Shown here: positions 33,427 through 41,350 of the stretch, in pieces | Layout: each line of letters opens with the position of its first letter | Numbering within the stretch: the stretch's first letter is position 1 | DNA from: UMGS172 sp045592985 | GTDB taxonomy: Bacteria > Bacillota > Clostridia > Oscillospirales > Acutalibacteraceae | DNA: 54,829 nt | Assembly (NCBI GenBank): GCA_045592985.1 | Contig: JAZNVU010000039.1 | Location: 1 to 54,829 of the forward strand | Reading direction: 5' to 3' | Notes under the pieces: generated by a model | The model's input: the letters and a program-made list of their open reading frames with translations, nothing else | Told to the model about the DNA's origin: nothing | Database searches by the model: none | Made by a program: the position numbers and the translations under genes

Positions 33427-34227
33427 TCATTTCACCCCATAAAGGGTGCAGGCGTTATTAGCGGTGACGTTCAAAACCGTGATTATATCGGTCTTTTTTA
33501 TCTCGGCTATTTTTTGGGCAACAAAATAAATGTAACCTGAATGGCATAGTTTACCTCTATGTGGCACAGGTGCTAAATATGGCGCGTCGGTTTCAAGCAA
33601 AATGCGGTCTAACGGAATTTCTTCGACCGTTTCAACTAATTTTCGCGCGTTGTTAAAGGTCACAACTCCGCCAACGCCGATATACATTCCCATTTCTACA
33701 TATTTATATGCCAAATCCGGGCTCCCCGAGTAGCAATGGATAGTGCCTTTTGGCTTTAAAGAGCGCACAATGTCAAAAGTGTCGCCATGTGCGTCGCGGT
33801 CGTGAATTATAACAGGCAACCCTACTTCATTTGCCGTTTCACATTGCATGATAAAGGTTTGCTTTTGCAGTTCCTTAAAATCGGTCGACCAATGGTAATC
33901 AAGACCGATTTCGCCCACTGCCACCACCTTTTTTTGCTTTAAAAGTTCCAAAAGGCGGTCTTTTTGGGGTAAAATGCCGGTTTGTTCCACCGTTCCGGGG
34001 TGAACACCTATTGCGGTATAGCAAAAGTCATACTTTTGAGACAAATTAAGACAATCTTCTGCCGATTTTTCAAGGTCGGTGGCGTTGTTTATAATACAAC
34101 CGACCCCATAACTTGCAAGTTCCGAAAATAATCCGTCGCGAACACTGTCAAACGCATCATCGTCAAAATGTGCGTGTGTGTCGTAGATTTTTGCCTCGAT
34201 TTGAGGTAAAATTTCAATATTTTCCAT
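33427..34227 (-). CDS. TatD-family metal-dependent hydrolase
   Basis: 266 residues, amidohydrolase fold. The metal ligands appear in order: DTHAHFD, VGEIGLDYHW, VIIHDRDA, TIHCYSGS and ETDAPYL. TatD proteins are 3'-5' exonuclease or general hydrolases. The metG-tatD order is common in Firmicutes. The start codon shares a base with the metG stop codon (TAATG). Confidence 0.93.
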   Translation of the reverse strand: MENIEILPQIEAKIYDTHAHFDDDAFDSVRDGLFSELASYGVGCIINNATDLEKSAEDCLNLSQKYDFCYTAIGVHPGTVEQTGILPQKDRLLELLKQKKVVAVGEIGLDYHWSTDFKELQKQTFIMQCETANEVGLPVIIHDRDAHGDTFDIVRSLKPKGTIHCYSGSPDLAYKYVEMGMYIGVGGVVTFNNARKLVETVEEIPLDRILLETDAPYLAPVPHRGKLCHSGYIYFVAQKIAEIKKTDIITVLNVTANNACTLYGVK

Positions 34228-36164
34228 TATCTTATAGTGCTTCCTGCAGGTACACCGTCGAGGAAAATAACCTTAACATCGTCTTCGCCGCAGTCGGCAG
34301 CAAGTATCATACCCTGCGACTCAACACCGCAAAGCACAGCAGGTTTAAGGTTGGCAACACAGATAACGGTTTTGCCGATTAGGTCGTCGGGAGTGTACCA
34401 CTTGGCAATACCCGAAGCAACGGTACGTTCAACACCGCTTCCGTCATCAAGGGTGAGTTTCAAAAGTTTTTTAGCCTTCTTTATAGGCTCGCAAGCGATA
34501 ATCTTGCAGGCACGAAGGTCGATTTTCTGGAACTCGTCAAAGGTGATTTCACTAAGGAAAGCCACGTTTTCGTGTTTTGCGTTTCCCTTTTCGGCTGCCT
34601 TTTGTTTAGCCTCTTGCTCGGCGGCAAGTTCAGCCAAAACCTTTTCTGCATCAAGTCTTGCAAAAAGCGGTTCGCCCTGACCTACGGTAAACGAAGCAGT
34701 GGTGCCGAATACATCGCAGTCGCCCGACTCGTTTATCTGAGCAGTGATTTTCTCCGAACTTTCGGGACAGATGGGGAACAAAAGGGAGGCTAAAATGCGG
34801 ATGCTTTCAAGCAGGTTGTAAAGCACAGCCTCAAGTCTCGGCTTTTGTGCCTCGTCTTTTGCCAATGCCCAGGGCATGGTCTCGTCAATGTACTTGTTGC
34901 ATCTTCTGGCTAAGGTCATGACCGCCTCGCAAGCGTCGGCATTGCGGTAATTATCCATAAGTTCATAGTATTTCTTAACGCACTCGTCGGCTGTGGCTTT
35001 GAGGTCTTTATCAAACTCGTCAAAATCAGCCTCGGGCTTAGAAACACTACCGCCAAAATACTTGTTAGTCATGGCAACGGTACGGTTTACAAGGTTACCG
35101 AGAGTGTTAGCAAGGTCGGTGTTATATTTATTAATAAAGTTTTCGTAGGTTATAACACCATCTTGTGCAAACGGCATTTCGGACAAAAGATAGTATCTCA
35201 CAGCATCTGTGCCAAAACGGTTTACCATCTCGTCGGCATAAATAACGTTGCCCTTTGATTTACTCATTTTGTCATCGCCCGACAAAAGCCACGGATGTGC
35301 CAAAATGCGTTTAGGCAACGGCTCGCCCAAAGCCATAAGAATAATAGGCCAATAAATCGAATGGAAACGGACAATGTCTTTACCGATAACGTGCAAGTCT
35401 GCAGGCCAGTATTTTTTATAAAGGTCACTGCTTCCGTCGGGGTTGTAGCCAATGCCGTTGATGTAGTTGGTAAGTGCATCAAGCCAGACGTAAACCACGT
35501 GCTTGTCGTCAAAATCAACAGGAATACCCCACTTGAACGAGGTACGCGATACGCAAAGGTCGGAAAGACCGGGTTTTATAAAGTTGTTTATCATTTCGGC
35601 TTTGCGTGACTGTGGAGTAAAGAAATCGGGAGTATTCTCGTAGTACTCAACCAATTTATCCTGATACTTGGAAAGCTTAAAGTAGTAGGTTTCTTCCTTT
35701 GAATCAATGCATTCACGACCGCAGTCAGGACATTTACCATCGACAAGCTGTGAAGGCGGAACAAATGATTCACAAGGCACACAATATTTACCCTCATACT
35801 CAGATTTATAAATATCGCCTTTTTCATAAAGTTTTTTGAATATCTTTTTAACAGAATCTTCATGGTCGGCATCGGTAGTACGGATAAAACGGTCGTAAGT
35901 CACGTTAAGGCAATCCCAAACCGACTTTATCTCACCTGCAACGTTGTCAACCAACTGCTTTGGAGTAAGGCCAACAGCCTTTGCATTTTCTTCTATTTTC
36001 TGACCGTGTTCGTCAGAACCGGTTAAGAAATGCACGTCAAAACCGCGTTTTCTCTTATAGCGGGCAATCATATCGGCAAGCACGATGTCATACGAGTTGC
36101 CAATGTGTGGTTTGCGTGATGCGTAGGCAATAGCCGTTGTGATGTAAAACTTCTGTTTTTCCAT
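34227..36164 (-). CDS. metG: Methionyl-tRNA synthetase
   Basis: 645 residues. The class I signatures are KPHIGNSYD near residue 18 and DDKMSKSKGNV near 300. A zinc knuckle with CVPCE and CPDCGREC lies in the connective domain. The last 105 residues form the EMAP/Trbp111-type tRNA-binding domain (FDEFQKIDLRACKI, GVESQGMILAA). It charges tRNA-Met for initiation and elongation. AAAGGAATGATAATTT precedes the ATG. Confidence 0.97.
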   Translation of the reverse strand: MEKQKFYITTAIAYASRKPHIGNSYDIVLADMIARYKRKRGFDVHFLTGSDEHGQKIEENAKAVGLTPKQLVDNVAGEIKSVWDCLNVTYDRFIRTTDADHEDSVKKIFKKLYEKGDIYKSEYEGKYCVPCESFVPPSQLVDGKCPDCGRECIDSKEETYYFKLSKYQDKLVEYYENTPDFFTPQSRKAEMINNFIKPGLSDLCVSRTSFKWGIPVDFDDKHVVYVWLDALTNYINGIGYNPDGSSDLYKKYWPADLHVIGKDIVRFHSIYWPIILMALGEPLPKRILAHPWLLSGDDKMSKSKGNVIYADEMVNRFGTDAVRYYLLSEMPFAQDGVITYENFINKYNTDLANTLGNLVNRTVAMTNKYFGGSVSKPEADFDEFDKDLKATADECVKKYYELMDNYRNADACEAVMTLARRCNKYIDETMPWALAKDEAQKPRLEAVLYNLLESIRILASLLFPICPESSEKITAQINESGDCDVFGTTASFTVGQGEPLFARLDAEKVLAELAAEQEAKQKAAEKGNAKHENVAFLSEITFDEFQKIDLRACKIIACEPIKKAKKLLKLTLDDGSGVERTVASGIAKWYTPDDLIGKTVICVANLKPAVLCGVESQGMILAADCGEDDVKVIFLDGVPAGSTIR

Positions 36165-36299
36165 AAATTATCATTCCTTTGTTGCTCTTAGGTGACGAGG
36201 AGTATATTAATTCAATTTATTTTACCACCATTTGCACGCAATTACAAGTGTCGCATGTTAAAAACTGTAATTTTTCGTGGCTTCAACCCTACAAAACTA

Positions 36300-36328
36300 T
36301 TGTAAAATTTTGTCGATTATGGTAAACT
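36300..36328 (+). promoter_or_regulatory. Promoter upstream of the XRE gene
   Basis: TTGTAA (36300-36305), 17-bp spacer, TAAACT (36323-36328). It faces away from metG and leads through a 200-bp leader to the XRE gene at 36562. Confidence 0.5.
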
Positions 36329-36364
36329 AAAGTTGCCAAACAAATTTAAAAAGGAAGAGACAGA

Positions 36365-36565
36365 ATGCCAAGGGGTAAAAATCGCCTTGTTATGCGCATT
36401 AGTCCTGTTGAGTTTTGCAAAAACGCGTGCTCCGTCGGGATTAATGTGTGGTTTTGTGCCCCTTTCTTTTCGAATTTGTTTGGCGACAATCGGAGTTGCA
36501 CGTTTTTAGTGTGTGTGACTTCGTGTTGCACACACTTTTTATTATTCAGAGGTACAGGACAATGA
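36365..36565 (+). CDS. Possible small protein in the XRE leader
   Basis: 66 codons from ATG 36365 behind AAAAAGGAAGAGACAG, ending in TGA that overlaps the XRE start codon (ATGA). The ribosome binding site and the coupling arrangement favour translation. Against it, the composition (many Cys, Phe and Thr, no recognisable domain) and the terminator-like hairpin inside it suggest a leader rather than a protein gene. Confidence 0.3.
   Translation: MPRGKNRLVMRISPVEFCKNACSVGINVWFCAPFFSNLFGDNRSCTFLVCVTSCCTHFLLFRGTGQ
36509..36540 (+). terminator. Terminator-like leader hairpin before the XRE gene
   Basis: GTGTGTG (36511-36517), loop with ACTTCGTGTTG, CACACAC (36529-36535), then TTTTT. It lies 22 bp before the XRE start codon, so it may attenuate that gene. 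It is nearly identical to the hairpin ahead of the XRE pseudogene at 32250-32281. Confidence 0.6.
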
Positions 36566-36813
36566 AAGAATTTTCAAGGACAGACTTTACTGCAAAGCTC
36601 AAAGCCGCACGCAAGCACAAAAAACTCACGCAGTCACAACTGAGTGAAATGTTGGGAATCAAGCGTAATACGTACGCAAGATATGAGACCGACGCATATC
36701 CCGGTGTTCCTACATTATATCGAATTTGCAAAATTTTGTCTGTGTCGGCAGATTATCTCATGGACCCGGCAAAAGAGATAATTGATTATAACAAAAACAA
36801 AAAGAACGCGTAA
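36562..36813 (+). CDS. XRE-family helix-turn-helix regulator
   Basis: 83 residues, almost entirely one HTH_3 domain: DFTAKLKAARKHKKLTQSQL, SEMLGIKRNTYARYETDAYP, VPTLYRICKILSVSADYLMD. Such small Cro/CI-like proteins bind short palindromes as dimers. The start at 36562 fits the family, and GAGG lies 9-10 bases upstream; the longer frame to 36448 runs through the leader hairpin. The target is unknown. Confidence 0.88.
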   Translation: MKEFSRTDFTAKLKAARKHKKLTQSQLSEMLGIKRNTYARYETDAYPGVPTLYRICKILSVSADYLMDPAKEIIDYNKNKKNA

Positions 36814-36817
36814 CCGC

Positions 36818-36861
36818 AAAAAAGTGGCTTTTTCCCTAACAGGTAAAAGCCACTTTTTTTA
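36818..36861 (+). terminator. Terminator after the XRE gene
   Basis: AAAAAGTGGCTTTT, 12-base loop, AAAAGCCACTTTTTTT. Confidence 0.85.
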
Positions 36862-36910
36862 TGCTGTTTTTCTCGCTTTTGCAGTCCCGGTTTGTTTAAA
36901 GGACAGCAAC

Positions 36911-37112
36911 TTAATTTGCACGATATATTTCGATCGGTTCAAGGTTGTTAACATATTCGGTCGGAGCCACACCCGTCAGCCGTTTAAATTCATATGAAAA
37001 ATAACTGATGCTTTCAAAACCGCACATCAACGCGGTATCGGTCACAGAATAATAACCCGAACGCAAAAGTTGTTTTGCGTTTTGTATTCTAACGCGTTTA
37101 AGGTAGGCAAGG
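36911..37112 (-). pseudogene. AraC-family regulator, only the C-terminal DNA-binding end left
   Basis: About 65 codons encode the second half of an AraC/XylS domain: YLKRVRIQNAKQLLRSGYYS, then TDTALMCGFESISYFSYEFK and RLTGVAPTEYV. Upstream of about 37112 the frame stays open by chance to 37435 but reads the antisense of the Fe-S reductase fragment. The sensor domain and the first helix-turn-helix are missing. Confidence 0.8.
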
Positions 37113-37120
37113 TGCCTGCC
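37102..37120. repeat. Inverted repeat at the AraC/Fe-S fusion point
   Basis: GGTAGGCA, three bases, TGCCTGCC: an 8-bp imperfect palindrome (one mismatch) exactly where homology to the AraC protein ends on one strand and to the Fe-S protein begins on the other. Confidence 0.5.
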
Positions 37121-37854
37121 GATGTTGTTTGCAGCATCCGTGTTATTGCAGCAGGATGTGGTTTGGGAGAAATAGGCTTTTCGAAGGTTTTTCTTACCAA
37201 AAAATTCGGTCCACGCGTTCGTCTCGGTTTGATTTTTACCGACTGTGAACTCGAGCCCGATCCGATAATGGACACCGGAGAAATTTGTATACATTGCGGT
37301 GCATGTCAACGCGAGTGTCCCGGTAACGCAATACCCAATGTGCGCGATGAAGAAAAACGCCTGACTGTAGATTTCGGCGACAAAAAAATCTGGTACGGCG
37401 ATGTGCACATGGGACGTTGTACGCTGACACATCACGGCTTTAATAACGAGTGTTCACCCTTCCACAAGAAAGAATTCCCCAACATGGCATTTGATGTTCG
37501 TAACTCCGAAATGACTGAGGAAGAGGCATATATTCTCTGCTACTCGATGGCACAGGCAAAGTGGTTCAGAAAGCCCGAAACCGGCAAGGCTTTGGAGTAC
37601 TACGACTACATTTTAAAACACACGGGTTATTTTGCAATATGCGGTGCAAGAGGTTGTATCCGTGCCTGCATGAACATGCTTGAAAAAACCAACAGAATAG
37701 AGAATACGTTCCAAACGAATTTTATAAAAAGGACTCGTGGCTTTTGCCCAACAGCCCCGAAGAATTACCCACCGGTGTCAACCCCTTCCGCGAAGAGTTG
37801 CTTGACAAAAAATATCCCGGTATTCGCGATAACGAATACAAACGAAAACTGTAA
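37113..37854 (+). pseudogene. 4Fe-4S reductase-like protein (QueG/reductive-dehalogenase-like), truncated and frameshifted
   Basis: The C-terminal part of a 4Fe-4S protein often labelled epoxyqueuosine reductase: CGLGEIGFSKVFLTKKFGPR, the cluster motif ICIHCGACQRECPGNAIP, and ICGARGCIRACMNMLEK near the end. The N-terminal 150 or more residues of the family are missing at the fusion point. The frame shifts between about 37690 and 37725; the true tail then reads FYKKDSWLLPNSPEELPTGV and ends at TAA 37854. Enzymatic function is unlikely. Confidence 0.75.
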
Positions 37855-37858
37855 TCAA

Positions 37859-37892
37859 CAAACAACCCCCACCGTACGGTGGGGGTTGTTTA
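37859..37892. terminator. Bidirectional terminator
   Basis: AACAACCCCCACCGT pairs with ACGGTGGGGGTTGTT, with A- and T-rich ends, between the Fe-S remnant and the minus-strand zinc-ribbon gene. Confidence 0.8.
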
Positions 37893-37909
37893 CTTTAAAA
37901 GAGATTTAA

Positions 37910-39721
37910 TTAATACATGACAACTTCGTCGTCCTCTTCGGGGTGAACGCCGGGAGCAGATACGTAAAGATGATTGTTATCTTCGTACTGTTCCTCAAGG
38001 TAAGAGATAGACTGAACGCTGCTTACGTCACTGTCAATCTTCTTGGACTTTTTGCCGTTGAAGAGCATGAGTTCGCCCTTGCCACTGGTCTCGCTTACAT
38101 CGGTGATGTAAAGGAGGTCGCCGTTGGGCAACTGGTTGAGGCTCTTATATTCTTCGTTGGTGATAAGTACCTTCTTGTTCTTGAAGAAGTACAAGGAATC
38201 ATCAGCCTCAAGAACAAATGCTTCAGCATAGTTGGAATACATATGGTTCTCAACATCGTTGGAAGCAAGTTTCTTAGCAATGTAGAGGTCGTAGGTGTTC
38301 TTTTCTTCGCCCTTCTTGTACTCTTTGGTGTAAACAGGTTTGTTTACATAAGAGGTGTAGTAAGAAAGCTGATAAACATCACTGTCATATTTCTTAGCAG
38401 AAGAAATTTTGCTGCCGAGAGATGCTTCGTAAAGTTCGCCAACAACAGGTTTGTCTTCGGTTGTTTCAGCATCGGGGTTGTAAGATTTTACAACATAGTA
38501 AACCTTTTTGCCGTCGTCGGTAATAGCAATGTCGGTGATGTAGTCGTAACCGCCAAGTTTACCGTCGGTGTACTTCTTGGTGTAGTCAAAGAACTTATAG
38601 GTCTTTGTACCCATTGCAAGGTAGTACTCGTAACTGGTGGTATTGCCGTCCTCAGAAGCCTCTTTGGTGGTGTAGATGATGGCTTTCTTTTCTTTGTTGT
38701 TGTCTTCTCTGCCATCATAGTTGTCTTTTGCCAAAGCGGTAGATGTTTTGCCGTTGTAGAAGTAGAGAGACTTGTTGGTCTTTACAACAATATCGCCTTC
38801 CTTAACTTCTTCTTCGGTTACATAGTAGATGTTCTTAAGGTCGAAAGCAGAAACGCTCGAAACGTCAGAAGCAATCTTTTCTGCATCTTTACCGGCAGTG
38901 GCAATGTAAAGTGAATTTTCCTTAACGTAAACGATGGTCTTAAGATTCTCCGAGATGAACTTAACGCCGCTTTCGTCAACACCACCGACTATCTTAACAG
39001 CATCTTTGCCGGCTTTCTTTACATAGTAAACGTCACTGTCGTTGTTTACGTAAAGAATCTGTGCTCCGTTGGGGGTAACAGTGAAACTGTAAACGTCAGA
39101 AGCAATTTTTACTGCTTCGTCAGCACCGAGCTTCTTCTGATAAAGAGCGCCGTCCTTCTTATAAGTAGCGATTTTACCGTTTTCGCTGAGTTTCAAAGAA
39201 GAATGGTTGCTGAACCACTTGGTGGGCTCGGAATTCTTCTTGGTGATATCGCGGTAGTAGAAGCCGCCTTCCTTCTCATAGAAAATGGTTTTGCCATCGG
39301 GAGCAAGGAGAGCATAGCTTGCATCTTCTGCAATCTCTACGCCGGTCTTCTTATCGCCGAGGTCGTTATAGCAGATTTCACCGTCTTTGGTGTAAATAGC
39401 GTAATTGGGCATTCCGCTACCTGCAACGATGCAGATAATAAGAATGAGTGCGATAACCGCTGCTACTGCGCCGCCGATAATACCAAGAGTCTTTTTAGGG
39501 AGATTTTTGATAGTATCAAGGTTAAAAGCAGGTTTTGCAGCCTCGGCAGGTGCCTCGGGTGCTGCAAACTGTACTCCGCAAGCCTGACAGAAAGGCTGAG
39601 AAGCAGGGGTCTGACTGCCGCACTGGGGACAAACAACCATCTGCTGGAACTGAGTTCCGCAGCCGTCACAGAAGTTTGCACCGTCCGGCAACTGTTTTTG
39701 ACAATTAGGACAAATAATCAT
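37910..39721 (-). CDS. Zinc-ribbon membrane protein with a beta-propeller-like extracellular part
   Basis: 603 residues. Two zinc ribbons lie at the N-terminus (CPNCQ...CDGCG, residues 4-21, and CPQCG...CQACG, about 31-48), followed by an Ala/Pro linker and one membrane helix (about 79-103, IIGGAVAAVIALILIICIVA). About 490 residues then follow on the far side, rich in Tyr, Lys and Asp and built from repeats of the kind LYxxKxGKDAVKIxSDV, which resemble DUF5050 or propeller blades. Topology suggests an intracellular metal-binding head and an extracellular sensor or binding domain. No enzymatic motif is seen. AGGAGGATTTCC precedes the ATG. Confidence 0.85.
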   Translation of the reverse strand: MIICPNCQKQLPDGANFCDGCGTQFQQMVVCPQCGSQTPASQPFCQACGVQFAAPEAPAEAAKPAFNLDTIKNLPKKTLGIIGGAVAAVIALILIICIVAGSGMPNYAIYTKDGEICYNDLGDKKTGVEIAEDASYALLAPDGKTIFYEKEGGFYYRDITKKNSEPTKWFSNHSSLKLSENGKIATYKKDGALYQKKLGADEAVKIASDVYSFTVTPNGAQILYVNNDSDVYYVKKAGKDAVKIVGGVDESGVKFISENLKTIVYVKENSLYIATAGKDAEKIASDVSSVSAFDLKNIYYVTEEEVKEGDIVVKTNKSLYFYNGKTSTALAKDNYDGREDNNKEKKAIIYTTKEASEDGNTTSYEYYLAMGTKTYKFFDYTKKYTDGKLGGYDYITDIAITDDGKKVYYVVKSYNPDAETTEDKPVVGELYEASLGSKISSAKKYDSDVYQLSYYTSYVNKPVYTKEYKKGEEKNTYDLYIAKKLASNDVENHMYSNYAEAFVLEADDSLYFFKNKKVLITNEEYKSLNQLPNGDLLYITDVSETSGKGELMLFNGKKSKKIDSDVSSVQSISYLEEQYEDNNHLYVSAPGVHPEEDDEVVMY

Positions 39722-39860
39722 GGAAATCCTCCTTTTATAATGCTAAAGAAAGGTAAAACGACAGAAAGTGACGCAAAACGCATTCCTATAGCTTATTCTA
39801 CAGATTAATTATATATGTTACACACCGATAAGTCAATCACAAATTGAACAAATTATGAAC

Positions 39861-39892
39861 AAAAAAACACCGTTTGGACTTCAAACGATGCT
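39861..39892 (-). terminator. Terminator after the TtcA-like gene
   Basis: On the minus strand CATCGTTTG, loop AAGTC, CAAACGGTG, followed by TTTTTTT. Confidence 0.75.
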
Positions 39893-39898
39893 TTAATT

Positions 39899-40729
39899 CT
39901 AAAGTTTTTCCAAAAATGAGTGCAACACGCCGTTCTGTTTGTAACCCACCATAGTGTCCACATGGCAACGGTGTATGCTATTGAATATATTTCGCTCAAT
40001 TTCGGGGTTGCTTTTCTTAAGTTCACGAATCAGCAATTTGGTTTCCAATCTCTTGGAGGCGTCACTGTCGCAGGACGCTTTTTCGGTAAATCGGCAGGCG
40101 CAACGTATAAACGAAAGGTCGTTATAGTCGCACCATTTTATGATATCCTCCTCCAAAATGCAGTAAAGTGGCCTTATAAGTTCCATTCCGTCGAAATTTG
40201 TACTTTTAAGGCGGGGCAACATACCCTGCAACTGCGAACCGTACATCATTGCCATTAAAGTGGTCTCGATAACGTCGCTCATGTGGTGACCGAGCGCAAT
40301 TTTGTTGCAGCCGCGCTTTTGCGCTTCGGCATAAAGATGACCTCGCCTCATTCTCGCACAAAGGTAGCAGGGTGATTCGCCGCCTGCGTTTTCGGCAACG
40401 GCAAAAATGTCCGATTCGAAAAATGATACAGGCAGGTCGAGCATTGCCGCATTGTCGGCAATTTTTTGCCTGTTTTCGGGGCTGTATCCGGGGTCCATAA
40501 CGATAAATTCCAACGAAAAATTGACCTCGCTGTATCGCTGCAACATTTTCATCAAAAGACCTAAAAGCATGGAGTCTTTGCCGCCCGAAATACAAACAGC
40601 AATTTTATCACCTTCGCTTACAAGTTCGTATTGCTTGACTGCGGTTATAAAGCGGTTCCATATTTCTTTGCGGAATTTTTTGTTTATACTGCGTTCTATG
40701 AGTGCACTTTTTTCCAATTCTCTCGGCAT
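39899..40729 (-). CDS. TtcA-like tRNA 2-thiolation PP-loop ATPase
   Basis: 276 residues. The PP-loop SGGKDS is at residues 48-53; the CYLC pair (121 and 124) and a later cysteine pair (RCACRF) fit the three-cysteine Fe-S site of TtcA-type enzymes. These adenylate a tRNA base and insert sulfur (2-thiocytidine 32 in TtcA). GHHMSDVIETTLMAMMYGSQ is typical of the group. Assignment to TtcA itself rather than a paralogue is not certain. Confidence 0.88.
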   Translation of the reverse strand: MPRELEKSALIERSINKKFRKEIWNRFITAVKQYELVSEGDKIAVCISGGKDSMLLGLLMKMLQRYSEVNFSLEFIVMDPGYSPENRQKIADNAAMLDLPVSFFESDIFAVAENAGGESPCYLCARMRRGHLYAEAQKRGCNKIALGHHMSDVIETTLMAMMYGSQLQGMLPRLKSTNFDGMELIRPLYCILEEDIIKWCDYNDLSFIRCACRFTEKASCDSDASKRLETKLLIRELKKSNPEIERNIFNSIHRCHVDTMVGYKQNGVLHSFLEKL

Positions 40730-40782
40730 TTTGCCCTCCCAAATACGGTTTATATCGATTGGTTATAATAAATTTCAATGTG

Positions 40783-40828
40783 CCGAGATTCCGCCTGCGG
40801 CTTCACTCAGAATGACGGCACACGGCAA
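40783..40828 (-). repeat. Left flanking hairpin repeat of the GIY-YIG element
   Basis: The reverse complement reads GTCATTCTGAGTGAAGCC, then GCAGGCGGAATCTCGGCA. It matches, in inverted orientation, parts of the right flank: GTCATTATGAGCGCAGCG at 41224 and GCCGCAGGCGTAATCTC at about 41280. Confidence 0.65.
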
Positions 40829-40838
40829 TAGTTTTGCA

Positions 40839-41123
40839 TTATTTTTCTTGTTGCTCGAATAAGTCTTGCCAATAGGGATTGACCGCACCAACAAGCATAT
40901 CCTTTTTAGCACGAACCCATTTTTTTAATTGCTTTTCACGTGTAATGGCAGTCTCGATATCAGTGTATTCTTCGTAATAAACGAGCTTATGGGTATGGTA
41001 TCTTTTTGTAAATCCCTCAACAAGCTCATTTTTGTGTTCAAATATTCTTCGTTCAAGGTTGTTCGTCACGCCAATATATAAAACAGAGTTAGACTTATTT
41101 GTAACAAAATAAACGTAATACAT
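40839..41123 (-). CDS. GIY-YIG nuclease-family protein
   Basis: 94 residues, a single GIY-YIG domain: YYVYFVTNKSNSVLYIGVTN gives the GIY/YIG pair, LERRIFEH supplies the conserved Arg and His, and YEEYTDIETAITREKQLKKW the Glu region. The start is the ATG at 41123, which has GAGG six bases upstream; the longer frame to 41165 has no site. UvrC-like small nucleases of this type (YhbQ/YazA group) have no settled role. Inverted hairpin repeats stand on both sides. Confidence 0.85.
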   Translation of the reverse strand: MYYVYFVTNKSNSVLYIGVTNNLERRIFEHKNELVEGFTKRYHTHKLVYYEEYTDIETAITREKQLKKWVRAKKDMLVGAVNPYWQDLFEQQEK

Positions 41124-41164
41124 ATAAAGCCTCATTGAACTATTAGATGAAGTTTTTTGTGTCA

Positions 41165-41330
41165 TTTATGGAGAGATCCCGATGCTTCGCATCGCCCTAT
41201 GGGTTCGACTTCGCACCGCACCTGTCATTATGAGCGCAGCGTAGCGAAGTCGAACTTTTGGCGCATTAGCGACAAAAGCGCCGCAGGCGTAATCTCAGGT
41301 GCGGTGCTACGCTCAGGATGACAAAGCACG
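41165..41330 (+). repeat. Right flanking repeat cluster of the GIY-YIG element
   Basis: Several nested inverted repeats: GTTCGACTTCGC with GCGAAGTCGAAC (12 bp), GCACCGCACCT with AGGTGCGGTGC (11 bp), GTCAT..GAGCG with CGCTC..ATGAC. The unit resembles the widespread GTCATTCTGAGCGAAGCG dispersed repeat, also seen at about 15800 in this window. Confidence 0.65.
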
Positions 41331-41350
41331 AATGTATTGAGTTTAGAGGT

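Noticed and set aside
37113..37435. N-terminal part of the 174-codon AraC-like open frame
   Set aside because: This portion is antisense to the Fe-S reductase fragment and has no AraC similarity; only 36911-37112 is real AraC sequence.
37943..38914. 323-codon plus-strand open frame inside the zinc-ribbon membrane protein gene
   Set aside because: It is a shadow of the minus-strand gene, whose zinc ribbons, membrane helix and ribosome binding site are clear.
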